NCBI GenBank assembly: GCA_963576735.1
Contig: OY755170.1
Span: forward strand, 14,120,567 to 14,184,566
Direction of reading: 5' to 3'
Length of the DNA: 64,000 nucleotides
From: Bedellia somnulentella
Lineage: Eukaryota; Arthropoda; Insecta; Lepidoptera; Bedelliidae
Of the stretch, positions 43,802 through 55,187 are shown one piece after another. Under the pieces are notes generated by a model. It was not told the origin of the DNA. It worked only from the letters and a program-made list of their open reading frames with translations, and did no database searches. Both the position numbers and the translations under genes were made by a program. Positions within the stretch are counted from its first letter, which is position 1. Each line of letters starts with the position of its first letter.

Positions 43802-45142
43802 TTGTTGTTGTCGTCCTATGGCACCCCACTGGTGCACAGGGCCTGCACAAGCTCCCGCCACGCCTTCCTGTCTGCTGCGACTTCCCTGGCCGCACTCCAA
43901 CTTAGTCCCGCCGCTCGCAGCTCGCTCTCCACGCTACGGCGCCAAGTGTGTACGGGACGGCCGCGGGCTCGCTTGCCGTCCGGTGGTTTCCACTCGAATG
44001 CGATGCTGGCGTTTGTGGTCCCTCTTCGAAATGTGTGCCCCATCCACCTCCATTTTCTCAGTGCGATGTCAGTCACAACTGGAGTCTGCTGGCATTGGTT
44101 CCACAGGTCCAAGTTCCGGATTGTCATTGGCCAGTAAATGCGGAGGATTGACCTCAGGGACTTGTTGACGAAGACTTGGAGCTTATTCGTCAGCCCTTTG
44201 TCACTCTCCACGTTTCACAGCCAAAGAGCAGAACGGATTTCACCACGGATTCGAAGAGGGAGATCTTTACTCGACGGGAAAGGACATTTGACTCCCAGAC
44301 AGGTCTCAGTTGGGCAAAGGCCGCGTTTGCCTTCCGTATCCTGCTTTCAACATCCTCGTCTGCACCTCTTTGACACGTGATAACACTACCGAGGTAAACA
44401 AACTTACGAGCGGATTCTAGGGGGGTATCTTGAAGTTTCAATGGTTCTGTCGTTGAAGGATTTATCCGCATGTCGACGGTTTTGCGTATATTAATTCGCA
44501 GGCCCATGACTTCTGCTTGCTTTCTAAGGCTCTCAAGTTTAGCTTCTAAATGGGCTAGAGTTGGCGAGATTAACACAATGTCGTCCACGTAGTCTAAGTC
44601 TTCTAAGACAGAAGCGCCCCACTTCACACCTCGAGGTGTTTGGGTGACCGCTCTCATGACGTCGTCCAACAGAATAATGAAGAGAAGCGGCGATAAGAGG
44701 CATCCTTGCTTGACGCCCGCATAGATGCATATTGGTGCTCCCAGCTCCTTTTCATGAATCACCCGGCATGTGCTACCTTCGTATAGGGCGCGGATTATCT
44801 CAATAATACACTGCGGGATGCTCCTGCGACTAAGGCTGGACCACAACGCGCCCCAGTTCACGGTGTCGAAGGCTTTTTCAAAATCGACGAATGCCAACAG
44901 TAGTTCCGACTGCCATTCGACACACTGCTCGATCAGTATGCGCAAGGTGTTAGTGTGGTCTGTGCAGGAGCGTCCGGAGCGGAAACCGGCTTGTTCTTCC
45001 CTCAGCGTCTCAGCTACTGCTGGTGCGATGCGGTTGAGCAGAATCTTCGCTAAAACTTTTGCGGCGGAAGGTAGTAGTGTAATGCCGCGCCAGTTATCAC
45101 ATCGCGTTAAATCACCCTTCTTAGGAACTTTCCCTGTAATTA
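43802..45142 (-). mobile_element. 5'-truncated LINE with 11-bp target duplication
   Basis: The direct repeat GCCGTGTAATG is at 43791-43801 and 45143-45153. The minus-strand 3' end is a GACAACAACAAC-type tail. The element is 1.34 kb and starts within the reverse transcriptase. It sits inside the first bases of a 250-bp retroposon copy (continuing at 45154-45368), so it is the younger of the two. Confidence 0.9.
43816..45142 (-). pseudogene. LINE reverse transcriptase, truncated and frameshifted
   Basis: From the right, the frame is open through GKVPKKGDLTRCDNWRG, EEQAGFRSGRSCTDHTNTLR, FVDFEKAFDTVN, GVKQGCLLSPLLF and the catalytic YVDDIVLISPT to about 44190. There a one-base shift moves translation to a second frame (KGLTNKLQVFVNKSLRSILR, LRKWRWMGHTFRRG) to about 43816. 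The C-terminal domain resembles RTE-like LINEs. Active-site residues are intact, but the 5' endonuclease half is missing. Confidence 0.85.
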
Positions 45143-45153
45143 GCCGTGTAATG

Positions 45154-45368
45154 CTGGCTTAGAATGTCACTACCCGTTTCTATTTCCTTTCTTTTCATAT
45201 GGAGCTTTTTAAGTGGTTTTTAGGGGATGTGGTTGTCCCATCACCAACGATACTTTATTTCTACCGTCTTAGGGCTATCAACTTCCAAATGTGGCTGAGG
45301 AGTTTATAGCTATAAAGTTCTGGCTACCCTTTTTAGGATTTATAGCCGTGAGTAAATGTGTGTATGTT
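45154..45368 (+). mobile_element. 250-bp retroposon, invaded at its 5' end by the LINE
   Basis: Runs from CTGGCTTAGAATGTCACTAC through ATGTGGTTGTCCCATCACCA and CTTCCAAATGTGGCTGAGGA to TTTATAGCCGTGAGTAAATG. Its first bases lie in the LINE target duplication. Confidence 0.8.
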
Positions 45369-46060
45369 AATTTAGTTTTACTGAAGTGAATTTCACTAGC
45401 GTTGAATCTTAGAATTGCTAAGCGCTCACAAGAATCAGAATGCTTTGTACACATACGCGTAGTGTTTGCGTTCTATGTACGCTGAATATAGTCTGTTAAG
45501 CTGCCTGTAATAAAGCCTTACTTCAGGATAGGTAGTGGTTACGTTGTACAAACTAGTAAGATATGTAAACAATTTAATAAAAATTCTGATCATTACTAAT
45601 TTTGTATGTTTAAAAATATAAAAGAACAAAACCATTATCTTTGAGAATGTTCCTTATGAGATAAACTTAGTAATAGATTCTGACGCTGAACGAAAAACAA
45701 ATTTAAAAAATCTCAGGCAAATTTTAAGCACTAGTGTACCCAAATGTATAATTTGTAAATAGTTGATTTATTCTTAACAGATACTGTTACAGGTCTCATC
45801 ATATTACGAACAAACCCTGATATGAAAATGTTTGATATCGTATGGTGTTGCACATAATACTAGTTCTCAGAGTTAGGAAACTCGGTTCATATCTAAAAAT
45901 ATTTGTATAAAGAGAAGAGAACGAAAAGTATTGAATTAACTACAAATATTTACAGGCGGTATTCAAAGCTGATCTAATAACAAGAAAATGGACTCTTGGG
46001 AGACTAGTTTTAAGTGCATTGTCGTCTAAATAAATTTAATCCTATATTATACTAGATGTA

Positions 46061-46170
46061 TTCTGTCGGCTTAGAATAGCACAAATCTATTACTTCCCGC
46101 GGGTATCGTAAGAATTTAATTGGAATTTCTGGATTTTTAGGGATTATTGGGATTTATAGCCGTGAGTATG
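46061..46170 (+). repeat. 250-bp retroposon, internally deleted
   Basis: The 5' block TGTCGGCTTAGAATAGCAC and the 3' block GGGATTTATAGCCGTGAGTA are joined by a short middle. About half of the element is missing. Confidence 0.65.
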
Positions 46171-46499
46171 TGTATTGCATGTGTTTTACTTACATTATAA
46201 TTGGTTTCTCTAGCGAAAATTACGACACAGAAATTTATATTCAAAGCTGGCAAAGAATAAAATTTATTCTATACTAACTGATCTGACAGTCTTCGAACTG
46301 TCACAACAGTTGAGTCTGAACTGAAGTATTTATAACAAATAAAAAAAGAAATCATACCGCGATGTAGAAAGCAACTACTCGCGCCATCCAGTATACAATA
46401 CATACATTAGTACAGATTTGGTTTGGAATGTTTCTATTCACCCCACATCGCTAAACTTAGCGCGTCTATTCACCCCATCGCGCTAAAAGGTTATGGTGT

Positions 46500-46685
46500 T
46501 TTCATGCTCCTGTGGGAACCCTTGCGAAATCCGGGATAAATTATATCCTACACTCATGCCAAATTTGATCAAGATCGGTTGAGTATAATTAACGTGATGA
46601 CCAGACCGAAAAACAGACAGTCAGACAGTCAGTTATTTCAAAAATAGAAATTTTGGCTTCAGTATCGAAAATAAAACATATTCCA
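46500..46685 (+). repeat. CAGA-tract interspersed repeat
   Basis: Contains CATGCCAAATTTGATCAAGA, TTAACGTGATGACCAGACCG, a CAGACAGTCAGACAGTCAG run and TTGGCTTCAGTATCGAAAAT. It matches the minus-strand copy at 52505-52738. Confidence 0.65.
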
Positions 46686-48170
46686 CCGGTTTTTATTTTT
46701 TTTCTCTTAAATGTACAGTTTTGAACCCGTTATAATATCAGATTTATTCTACAAGTATTATTAATAAACAGAAAACAATGTAAATTTACTAATTAAAAGC
46801 ATTCGTTTTACCTAATTCTCAGAAAAAGTTCAGTGATGTCCAGAAATACCTTAATATTAATTAATGGTCACTGAAAGCCGTGCTGCCAATTTTTGATAAT
46901 TTAATTGCATCCGCATTAACATGGTCTTAAATTTATTTGCACCTGCTTTTTTGATCAAATTTATATTTAGCTATATGTAATGCACTTTGGGAAAGGTGTC
47001 GTTTTAAATTGACTTCCAAAATGATTAACATAACAACATTTAAAAGAGCTAGTCGATATCTGACACCTTTATGAGAAACCCGCTGAAATTCGAATGTTCA
47101 AGATACCTAAAGAACATTATTAGGACCAGTAATTTAACCCTAACCAACAGTCGTATGTTATCAAAACTATAGAATATTTATTTTTTTATCGTTTTTTTTT
47201 TAATAAGTTTAACAAAGTTTATTCAAAATATTAGCAAAAAGCTACAAAAAGGCCACGCAGCTACAAATCACACAAACTCAGCGTTTTTTCAACCCGATTT
47301 CCATTTTCAATTACTACGGCACAGAAATGAAGTTATGTTTATATTATTATATATATAACGTTACGTAATATGTTTTATATGTACAAACAGAACACATCAA
47401 TTTCTTAATTAATTCTATGTATTGTGCTGAATCAGATACAAAATCTGAGAAGTTATCATTAAAGATTGTGCGGTTGAGAAGAACTTATTCCATTAAAACA
47501 TTAAACAATTGGAAAAATTAAACAACAAAAAAATAATGATATAAAACTACTTGTTTACTTTATAAGAATAAGAACAAAGTATTAAACAACTCATATTTGT
47601 ACCAAGTTTTAACTTATTAAAACAAATCAGGATGTTCGAATTTCAATTGCATTTTTTTCTTCATGACAGTTATTCCATAGTTGATATAATACAAAATGAA
47701 TACAAATGACGAGTAAAAACCTAAAAATTTTAAGCCTATTTCGTAGAGACTTAATCAACAATATTCAAGTCCAAGTTTGCATATCGTTTGAGCGGCCGTG
47801 TCTGCTAAAAGCATAGCTGGTAGTCAAAACGCAACCCTAATATGCGGAACATGCTCCGTAATACCCTAGTATACCAAATATGTATTACAAGTTTACTCAA
47901 AGGTGGAATTTCCTCTCTACTGACTACTTCCAAGAACATGCGGAGATATTAATACGAGCTCATGTCTGTGTGCGACACTGTAATATCTTACCTCCGTACC
48001 TTTGAGTTCGCTATTCAATTTATTAATTAATTGCAAGAAATGTGCATCTATATTTCAATGTTGGTATTTTGTGTTTACTGATATCATTAATTGGTTAAGC
48101 TCTCTGATTTCAAAATCTCGAAAACTAGACAATCTCGAGATTTCAAAATTACTGATTGTAGTTGTTTCAA

Positions 48171-48422
48171 TGTCGTGTAGTGTCGGCTTAGAATAACACT
48201 ACCCCATTTCTTCCGATGGGTGTGCGTAAGAGGCGACTAACGGTATTGGGGCTTAAAAGGGTTTGTTGGGCGATGCGGTTGGAGACCCATCACCAACAAC
48301 CTTTATTCCACCATCTTTTCCCCAATAAACTTCCAAAAGTGGCTAAGGAATTTCTGATTCCTCAGCTCTGGCTACCCCTTCAAGGTATTCATAGCCGTGA
48401 GTATATGTATGTATGTATGTAT
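48171..48422 (+). mobile_element. 250-bp RTE-tailed retroposon, full length with 10-bp TSD
   Basis: The perfect direct repeat GTTGTTTCAA flanks it (48161-48170 and 48423-48432). Order of blocks: GTGTAGTGTCGGCTTAGAAT, GTAAGAGGCGACTAACGGTA, GGGCGATGCGGTTGGAGACC, CATCACCAAC, CCAAAAGTGGCTAAGGAATT, GCTCTGGCTACCCCTTCAAG, CATAGCCGTGAGTATATG, then TATG repeats. No tRNA, 7SL or 5S similarity was recognised. This is the reference copy for the family in the window. Confidence 0.9.
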
Positions 48423-48535
48423 GTTGTTTCAAAACTAACACTTGCTATCAGTGGATTTTAAAAGAAAGCAAAAGAAAGTAGTCATGTTTGTATCTTATTT
48501 TCTGGGAGAGAGAGAGACTATCATACGAGGGGCAT

Positions 48536-49989
48536 TGCAAAAAGAAACTAGATACTCTTTTCTCATTTATCTCATTTAATTGACACTGGCAAGCTGTACA
48601 CCATCTTATAGGCTGGTTTTTTATTGACATATTTGAATATAGAACAAACTTCTTTTTTCTCTATTATTATTCTATATTTTTTTCATGTTTTTTTTTCCAA
48701 TTTGTTTGTGTCAATGCTTTTATTTTTCTTTTTATGTTCTACTGTATTTTTCTTGCTCATCTGTGCAGCGAATAAATGTCTCTCTTTCTTTCTTTCTCTT
48801 TCTTTCTTTCTTTTATTTAGTTTTTATTTGAATGAGCATCATTTTTCCAAGAATCTGGCGGGCATTCACTTGCAACAGTGGAGCTCAGTCGATATGATTT
48901 TCGCGCTATGATTTATTATGACTTTAAAAAAGGTTTAAAGCCTCAAGAATGTTTAGAACTTTTGGCTTCTACTTTTGGTGAGTCCGTCTGTTCCCAAGCA
49001 ACAGTATTCAATTGGTTTGCTGAATTTAAAAGATGACGGAGATGTCTCGAAGATGAAGCGAATACAGGACGGCCGCCAACCGCGGTCACGCAAGAAAACG
49101 TTCGTGCAGTCGAAAAACTTATTCGCGTAAACCGACGAATAACATATGTAGACCTAGAGCAGAACTAGGCATTGGATCAGCAGATAGATCAGTAAACGTT
49201 GTTCGAGATGGGCACCGCACAAACTTACCGATGAGCAGAAAGACCGTCGGGTGGATTGGCACCTATTCATGATAGATAAATTCAACGGAGGCGAGAAAAA
49301 AAACGTATATGATATATGTAAACGTATATGATATATATAAACGTAACCGTATATTAAACATGGCTATATAACTATGATCCCGAATCAAAGCGACAGTCGA
49401 CTGTATGGTGCTTTGAAGACGAGCCAACTCCAACGAAATGTCGCCGTGCACGAAGCACACAGAAACAAATGGTCGCCTCGTTTTTCTGCAAATCGGGTCA
49501 TATTGCTACTGTTGTGCTAGAGAATGAAAGAACGGTGAACTCCGAATGGTATGTGACAGTTTGTGCTCCAAAAGTAATATCAGCTTGGTGTGACAAGCGA
49601 CCAAAGTCAGGAATCCGGCACCTTCTCTGGCACCACGACAATGCGGCGCAGCACACGTCTGCCAGAACACTAGACTTTTTCAACTCGAAAAATGTGTCAA
49701 TTCTCCCTCATCCTCCATATTCCCCTGACCTAGCGCCTTGTGATTTTTACACGTTTCCAAAAATCAAAGAAAAACTAAAGGGGAAGAGGTTTGAAAGCAA
49801 AGAAGATGCGCTGGTTGCCTATAATTTCGAGATTTCTGAGGTATCTAAAGAAGAGTGGTTACAGGTATTTTCCAATTGGTTCAGGCATATAGAAGCCTCA
49901 GGGTGAATACTTTGAAAAGATCGATACTTGTAGTAAAGAATATTTTTTTTTAATTTTTGAGTGTCTAGTTTCTTTTGGCATGCCCCTCG
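48536..49989 (+). mobile_element. mariner-family DNA transposon
   Basis: Terminal inverted repeats of about 33 bp begin CGAGGGGCAT at both ends and match into AAAGAAACTAGA(T/C)ACTC. They are flanked by TA on each side (48534-48535 and 49990-49991), the mariner target. The element is 1.45 kb, close to the usual 1.3 kb. The extra length comes partly from T-rich and CTTT repeats (48650-48830) and a small tandem duplication near 49300-49345. Confidence 0.95.
48890..49906 (+). pseudogene. mariner transposase (D,D34D), inactivated
   Basis: The N-terminal helix-turn-helix region is readable (YYDFKKGLKPQECLELLAS, VFNWFAEFKR) but is broken by stops from about 49036 and again between 49165 and 49290. 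The C-terminal half is open from about 49469 to the stop at 49904-49906. It contains HHDNAAQHTSA and HPPYSPDLAPCDFYTF; the two Asp are separated by 34 residues, as in mariner D,D34D enzymes. The first catalytic Asp region is in the damaged middle. Not functional. Confidence 0.9.
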
Positions 49990-50239
49990 TATTTCCCAAA
50001 GAGTTAACGGTTTGAATAGTGTTGTAATGAATAATCGTATTGATTTTTTAGACTATGGAGTTATATTTGCTTCTGTACAAAATAGCAATAGATATGCCTA
50101 TTCCGCCTAGTAAACTATCTATTCAAAATTGGGCCACGTATAATACTATTATCGAAAGTATAGGAATCAGGCGGTGTAGTGTACCACTATCCACCTCTTT
50201 CCACGGGTTTAACCAAGAATAACGATATTTTTCTAGGGT

Positions 50240-50484
50240 CCGTGTAGTGCCGGCTTAGAATGTCGCTACCCCTTTCTACCCACGGGTGTCGTAAGAGGCG
50301 ACTAAGGGTATTAAGGCTTTTTATTGGATTTTTGGGCGATGCGGTTGGAGACCCATCACCAAAAACCTTTATTTTTACCATCTTTTCCCCACTCAACTTC
50401 CAAAAGTGGCTGAGGAATTTATAATTCCTTAGCTCTGGTTACCCCTTCTAGGGAAATATAGCCGTGAGTATATGTTATGTTAGG
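50240..50484 (+). mobile_element. 250-bp RTE-tailed retroposon, full length with 10-bp TSD
   Basis: The direct repeat TTTCTAGGGT lies at 50230-50239 and 50485-50494. Internal blocks are as in the copy at 48171. The tail is short (TATATGTTATG). Confidence 0.9.
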
Positions 50485-50869
50485 TTTCTAGGGTGTAGGG
50501 CAATACTGCAGAACTATAAAGGCAATACTATTTTTAGAATAGTATAGTTAATTATACAGGGTGTAATTGTAATGACTGTTTTCCTTGAAAAGTATGATTA
50601 ATTATCACGTATAGAGGCAGAATTCGTTAAAAAAAAACACACTTATTTTTTTTCAAATTTTGTTAAAATTTGCACTAAGAAAGTAGTACTATTGACACCA
50701 ACACGCTCAATGTATGCGTGAAACGCGATGACAAGGCGGGCAACTCAGCTGACAGCTGCGACCCGCCGTGACCCTTAACCGGCGGCCAAATCAAATCAAG
50801 GCCAGTAAAGTAATCAATCGAACTTAGCTTCTAATATCTTCTTATTTTTTACATGTTATTATTTGACAT

Positions 50870-51000
50870 GATAAATTTGAATAACACTACCCCATAGTTA
50901 ATACTGCGTTGGAATGCGGCAGTATGTTCAGAGAAAAATTCATAATTCGTAAACATCGATCGCCGCGAAATTCAAAATCTGCATGTATCAACAAGTCGGG
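50870..51000 (+). repeat. Unclassified repeat, copy 1
   Basis: The phrases TTTGAATAACACTACCCCAT, AGTTAATACTG and CGCCGCGAAATTCAAAA recur in the same order at 51785-51920. Class and ends unknown. Confidence 0.4.
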
Positions 51001-51522
51001 CGGGCTTGTCGGCATTACATCAAAGGAACAGTATTAGTACTAAGTTAGTTGTTTGTAGCTCATTGTGTTTGTGTCGCTTATGATTGGATGTCACTTTGAT
51101 TTTTCGCATTAATTTTCGGAGTGTGAGTTCAGTTTTAGTATCTTGTGTTGTGATTGTGTTGAGTAAATATGGCGTACACGAACCAGCAAAGTTCAGTGTT
51201 GGTGTTTTATAATATTAATTCTCAAAATGTTCTGCGTTTTGCGCAAATAAAGGTGATAGCCCGGATCTGCCACTGTCAATCAAAACGGGGTGAGTTATTT
51301 TTATTCGTATTCTTTAGTTAACTGTGATAAAGTACAGATATACCCGTTTAGAGCCCTTTAGCCCCGAGAGAGTTTAGTAAACACCAAGAACTCCTCCAAT
51401 TTCGATGTCGGTTAATGAATGAATAGGTATCTCTTGCGCACTTTATTTTATGCCAAGTAAATGCATCGTTTCGAGGGTCTCTATTTGTTTTTAACTTTAT
51501 TATCTTACGCTCATGAAGTACA

Positions 51523-51572
51523 TACATTACATACATACTCACGCCGTTACTTCCCATTGGGGAGGCAGAGAT
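51523..51572 (-). repeat. RTE LINE 3'-terminal scrap
   Basis: Only the tail and last bases of the family are present: ACATACATACTCACGCCGTT, ACTTCCCATTGGGGAGGCAG. Confidence 0.6.
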
Positions 51573-51663
51573 GTAAAGTAAAACAAAAATAGCGGTAGCT
51601 GATTATTTAGGACGACAGTTTTGTTATAATCGTCGGTGTTAATTAATAGAGATAGATTTTTTA

Positions 51664-51778
51664 CATACATATTCTCACGCCATTAGTTCCCATTGGGGTA
51701 GGCAGAGACTATCGATCGCCACTTCGTACGATCCTGGCAAACCTCTCTAGCTTTGTTTACATCCATCAATCTTTTTAC
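51664..51778 (-). repeat. RTE LINE 3'-end fragment
   Basis: Reversed, well conserved: TTCTCACGCCATTAGTTCCC, GTAGGCAGAGACTATCGATC, ACTTCGTACGATCCTGGCAA, TAGCTTTGTTTACATCCATC. It is 5'-truncated and matches 55010-55187. Confidence 0.75.
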
Positions 51779-51784
51779 TTGAAA

Positions 51785-51920
51785 ATGTTTGAATTACACT
51801 AACCCATATTTAATACTGGATTGAAATACGAGGCGACTAAGACCACAGCCTCACCAGGCGCGGCGATAAGTTCAAAGAAAAATCAAACATAGCCGCGAAA
51901 TTCAAAAAATTTTTGCATTG
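51785..51920 (+). repeat. Unclassified repeat, copy 2
   Basis: Contains TTTGAATTACACTAACCCAT, ATTTAATACTGG and AGCCGCGAAATTCAAAA in the order seen at 50870-51000, with insertions. Confidence 0.4.
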
Positions 51921-52504
51921 CTGTCATAGTGCGGTTTATACGGTCACGAGCAAGTGTGCGCAAGACTAGATGGTCACATGAGGCGCCCGCTGTTCTCTGT
52001 GTGTGCGCTAGGCTAGTGTAGATAACCACAGTTTTCCATCTGATGGAGAAAGTAGGTTTTTCTGCTAAAGCGGTTTTAATCTTTTTGTTTATTTCATATG
52101 GTGGATATTAAGCATTAAACTTTAATATACGAATTAATATTGAAGTAACAATCGCCGTCAAACTAACACGCTGTATAGTATCCTGTTTCATGTAATAAAC
52201 AAAATGAATATCTTTCTAAAATGCAAGTGATCTTAAACAATGAACTTTATAATTTATTTATATAGCAGCAGTACCGATGTTGTAGGAAACTTGAATCAAA
52301 GATGCTCGGAGTTTGAGACTCGAGTAAGTTTCGAGGACTTAGACTGGTTAGTCTTGTACATGTCACAGTGTATATGTAACCGTAGAATTATTGGAAAATG
52401 TTAATTAGACTTACAATAAAACTAATTATTTTTGAATATTTGTAATTTTTTAGTCGATGTCCAGTAATGGTTTCTAAATAAACAATTAAATGTACGTGCA
52501 TTAA

Positions 52505-52738
52505 TTTATTTTCGATACTGAAGCAAAACTATTTTTGAAAAAAATGACTGTCTGTCTGTCTGTCTTTCTGTCTGTATGTCCGTTCATCACGTTAATTCTA
52601 CCAGACAGATCTTGATCAAATTTGGCATGAATGTAGGTTATACACCTGGCCAAAATATAGTGTTTTGGTGTTTTGGGTGTAAACCGGATGCAAAAAATGT
52701 AGTCTACGCGGACATAGTCGCGGCCAAAAAGCTAGTTT
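52505..52738 (-). repeat. CAGA-tract interspersed repeat, longest copy
   Basis: The minus strand reads AACTAGCTTTTTGGCCGCGA, GTAGACTACATTTTTTGCAT, CATGCCAAATTTGATCAAGA, ATTAACGTGATGAACGGACA, a GACAGACAGACAG run and GCTTCAGTATCGAAAATA. It links the fragments at 46500 and 61846 into one family. Confidence 0.65.
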
Positions 52739-54041
52739 AAGAATAAGTTTAGTTTAGATTGCACAAATATATTATAGTTGATATCCGAGCAAAACAGAGT
52801 GAAGTGAGGCGTTAACATGCCATTAAAAGATTTTGTTAGTTAACCATTGTTTCTACTTTTTATTGTTCTGAAGTCCTCTGTAATATTTATAGTTTGTTAT
52901 TTGTAAGACAATTAGTGATATATATATAAACTTAACCTTTAAGATCTTGCTGCCGCTCGCTATCGATTAGCTGCTTAGCAAACGTTTTCCAAGTTTCACC
53001 GCACTGACCGAGCGACCACAGGCTTTCCTTCGCCTGTCACTGCTGGAAGTGCCTTTTCCAATACACTAATCAGTGATTGACCAATAAGCAACTGGACCCT
53101 TATGTATTATATATACTAGGTAGACGCACAATACCTATCGACATGTGTACCCGTAAAAAGAAGGAAAATATCGGAACTATACGTCTTGTTTTACTATATT
53201 TTACTACTTGCCGCGAATGTAGGAAGCAAAACTAGGGCCGGAGTTTTGAAAAGAAAATTAGATATTTGTTGTAATGGCCTAAGACTCATTATCTAAATGA
53301 CTTGTTTTTTTGTATGCGACATAAGATTTTATTATTTATTGAGTTAACAAAAGGTAATAGGAAGTCAGTTTATGTTAATGTATGATTAGTTTTAAGTCTT
53401 TATTATAAAATAATCTCTAAGTCTTTACATGGTTTATAATTTTGTTTAAAACTGTGTTTAAAACTTCAATTACTTGAAGACGACCAGTGATCAAAATTCG
53501 TATGATCAAAGAAGTTTTTAAAAGAATATATTTTAAAGTACTTCTGCGTAAATGATAGTTATGATAGATAGATTAGTTTTATTTTCTTGTGGCAGAAGTG
53601 TGTGGGGGTACAGCTTTTCTCCGCAACCCGATCATGACAAAGCGTCATATAGTTGGCCGTGTGTAAAGCAATCTTGACGTGGTGGTGGCTTGCTGTGGAC
53701 ATTTTTTTAGATCATTTGAAGAGGAATAATTCTAACATACATATTTTTTGGGTAACTTTAACAGTTTACGCATACGTAACGGAAGCCTTCAAAAATTTTA
53801 AGAATTCGTTTTTACTCATTCTTTGCTCCTAGTGGTCGCAGCCTGATGTTATATAGCATATAACCTTCCTCAATAAATGAATTATCAAACTGAAAAATAT
53901 TTGACTGAGTTCATCGCGTTCAAACAAACATACTCTTCAGCTTTATAATATTAGTATGGATGTTGCTTGCAAACAAATAATATTAACAACAAATAACGCT
54001 TACTAAACCGAAACACAGAAGCACAGATTCTGACTACAATA

Positions 54042-54480
54042 GGCTATTTGACTAAGTTTTGAAAACTATCTTACTGTGTTAATTTGTTTATAAGAAGCCC
54101 TAGACAAAAATATTTCTGTCTTCATTTTAGCTATTTTATTAAAAAATCGAAAAAGAAAATGCAATATTCAAATGTGCCGCGAAAACGCGACTTTAAGTAA
54201 TATGGCGGCTGTAGCACAAATGACGTCAATTCCGAATTATACACCAATGAGCGAAGCGATACACATTCAGTTTATGCACGATCTACGTCATTTTAGAAAT
54301 AGCCAATCACGGTCGTTTTTAGTCACGTGACAGTTGCATCAAAAACACTTATTTTAAAAGACGGATTTTAGTGAAATAATGCAATATTGTTATCTCGCAT
54401 TATTACATATTGCTCCAAAAAAGAAATATTAAGACTAATGAAATAAAAGAAATGTATATTTTTATTACAGTCAAATAGCC
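54042..54480 (+). mobile_element. 439-bp MITE, copy 1
   Basis: Inverted termini GGCTATTTGAC and GTCAAATAGCC are flanked by TA on both sides, as for Tc1/mariner-type insertion. No coding capacity. It contains TGACGTCA (54221-54228), CACGTG (54324-54329) and GCCAATCA. The second copy at 59231-59669 has the same length in the opposite orientation. Confidence 0.85.
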
Positions 54481-55009
54481 TATTAAGAAACCGAACACAA
54501 ACCACTTTAACATTTCTTTTTATAAATTAAATATAACGTAGATAACGTTGTTCATTCATTAATTACACTATTTTTTACACTGTCATATGTCAACTTATAA
54601 TATTAGAAAACTTCCTAGTGATCTCATTTACAGTACTCTACTTTCATGCTTTATTTGCCATACCCAAAATTCACACCTATACATCAGCGTCCGAACCAGA
54701 GCAGCATTGTACACTGCCGTTCAAGCTTTTTCTGATAAAGGGTGGCTCGACAACAGACTGTTTATGGCTCTTCTATTTCCGTTTGGCATATTTTTTACTT
54801 TTCTTTAAATATCTTCCTTATATCGGCTTAGTTTATTGCATAGTAATATAAGCATTATTAAATATATTTTGTTATAAGTAGACAATACACGAGGTGAAAA
54901 ATAACTTAATGTCATTTTGATCTGTCTTTTATGGGATGATATGTATAATAGGTTAAATAGCATTATATTGTATAATTTAGGTTAAAACATTTAGATCAAA
55001 TAGAAAATG

Positions 55010-55187
55010 TGCTCAAAAAGGCAGGTGTCCGAAGTACGAAGAATAAAAGAGCATGTATGAAAAGATTGATGGATGTGAATGAAGCTAGAGAGGTTTGCCA
55101 GGATCGTACAAAGTGGCGATCGATAGTCTCTGCCTACCCCAATGGGAACTAACGGCGTGAGAATATGTATGTATGTATGTATGTAGG
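55010..55187 (+). repeat. RTE LINE 3' end with TATG tail
   Basis: Encodes the C-terminus KRACMKRLMDVNEAREVCQD then RTKWRSIVSAYPNGN and stop, followed by GGCGTGAGAATATG and four to five TATG units. It is the best-preserved 3' end of this LINE family in the window and shows that the tail shared with the 250-bp retroposon belongs to an RTE LINE. Confidence 0.8.

Larger units (their letters stand above)
38791..48170. other. Spacer DNA between the elements, middle block
   Basis: The unlisted stretches 38805-39934, 40941-41590, 41851-43790, 45369-46060 and 46686-48160 are AT-rich and contain only short, low-complexity open frames. I see no exons, RNA genes or further mobile-element ends in them. 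Confidence 0.4.

Noticed and set aside
54587..54851. Small plus-strand hydrophobic ORFs
   Set aside because: The minus strand shows faint reverse-transcriptase-like residues (LVRTLMYRCEFWVWQ), so this may be a decayed LINE piece, but it is too weak to list.
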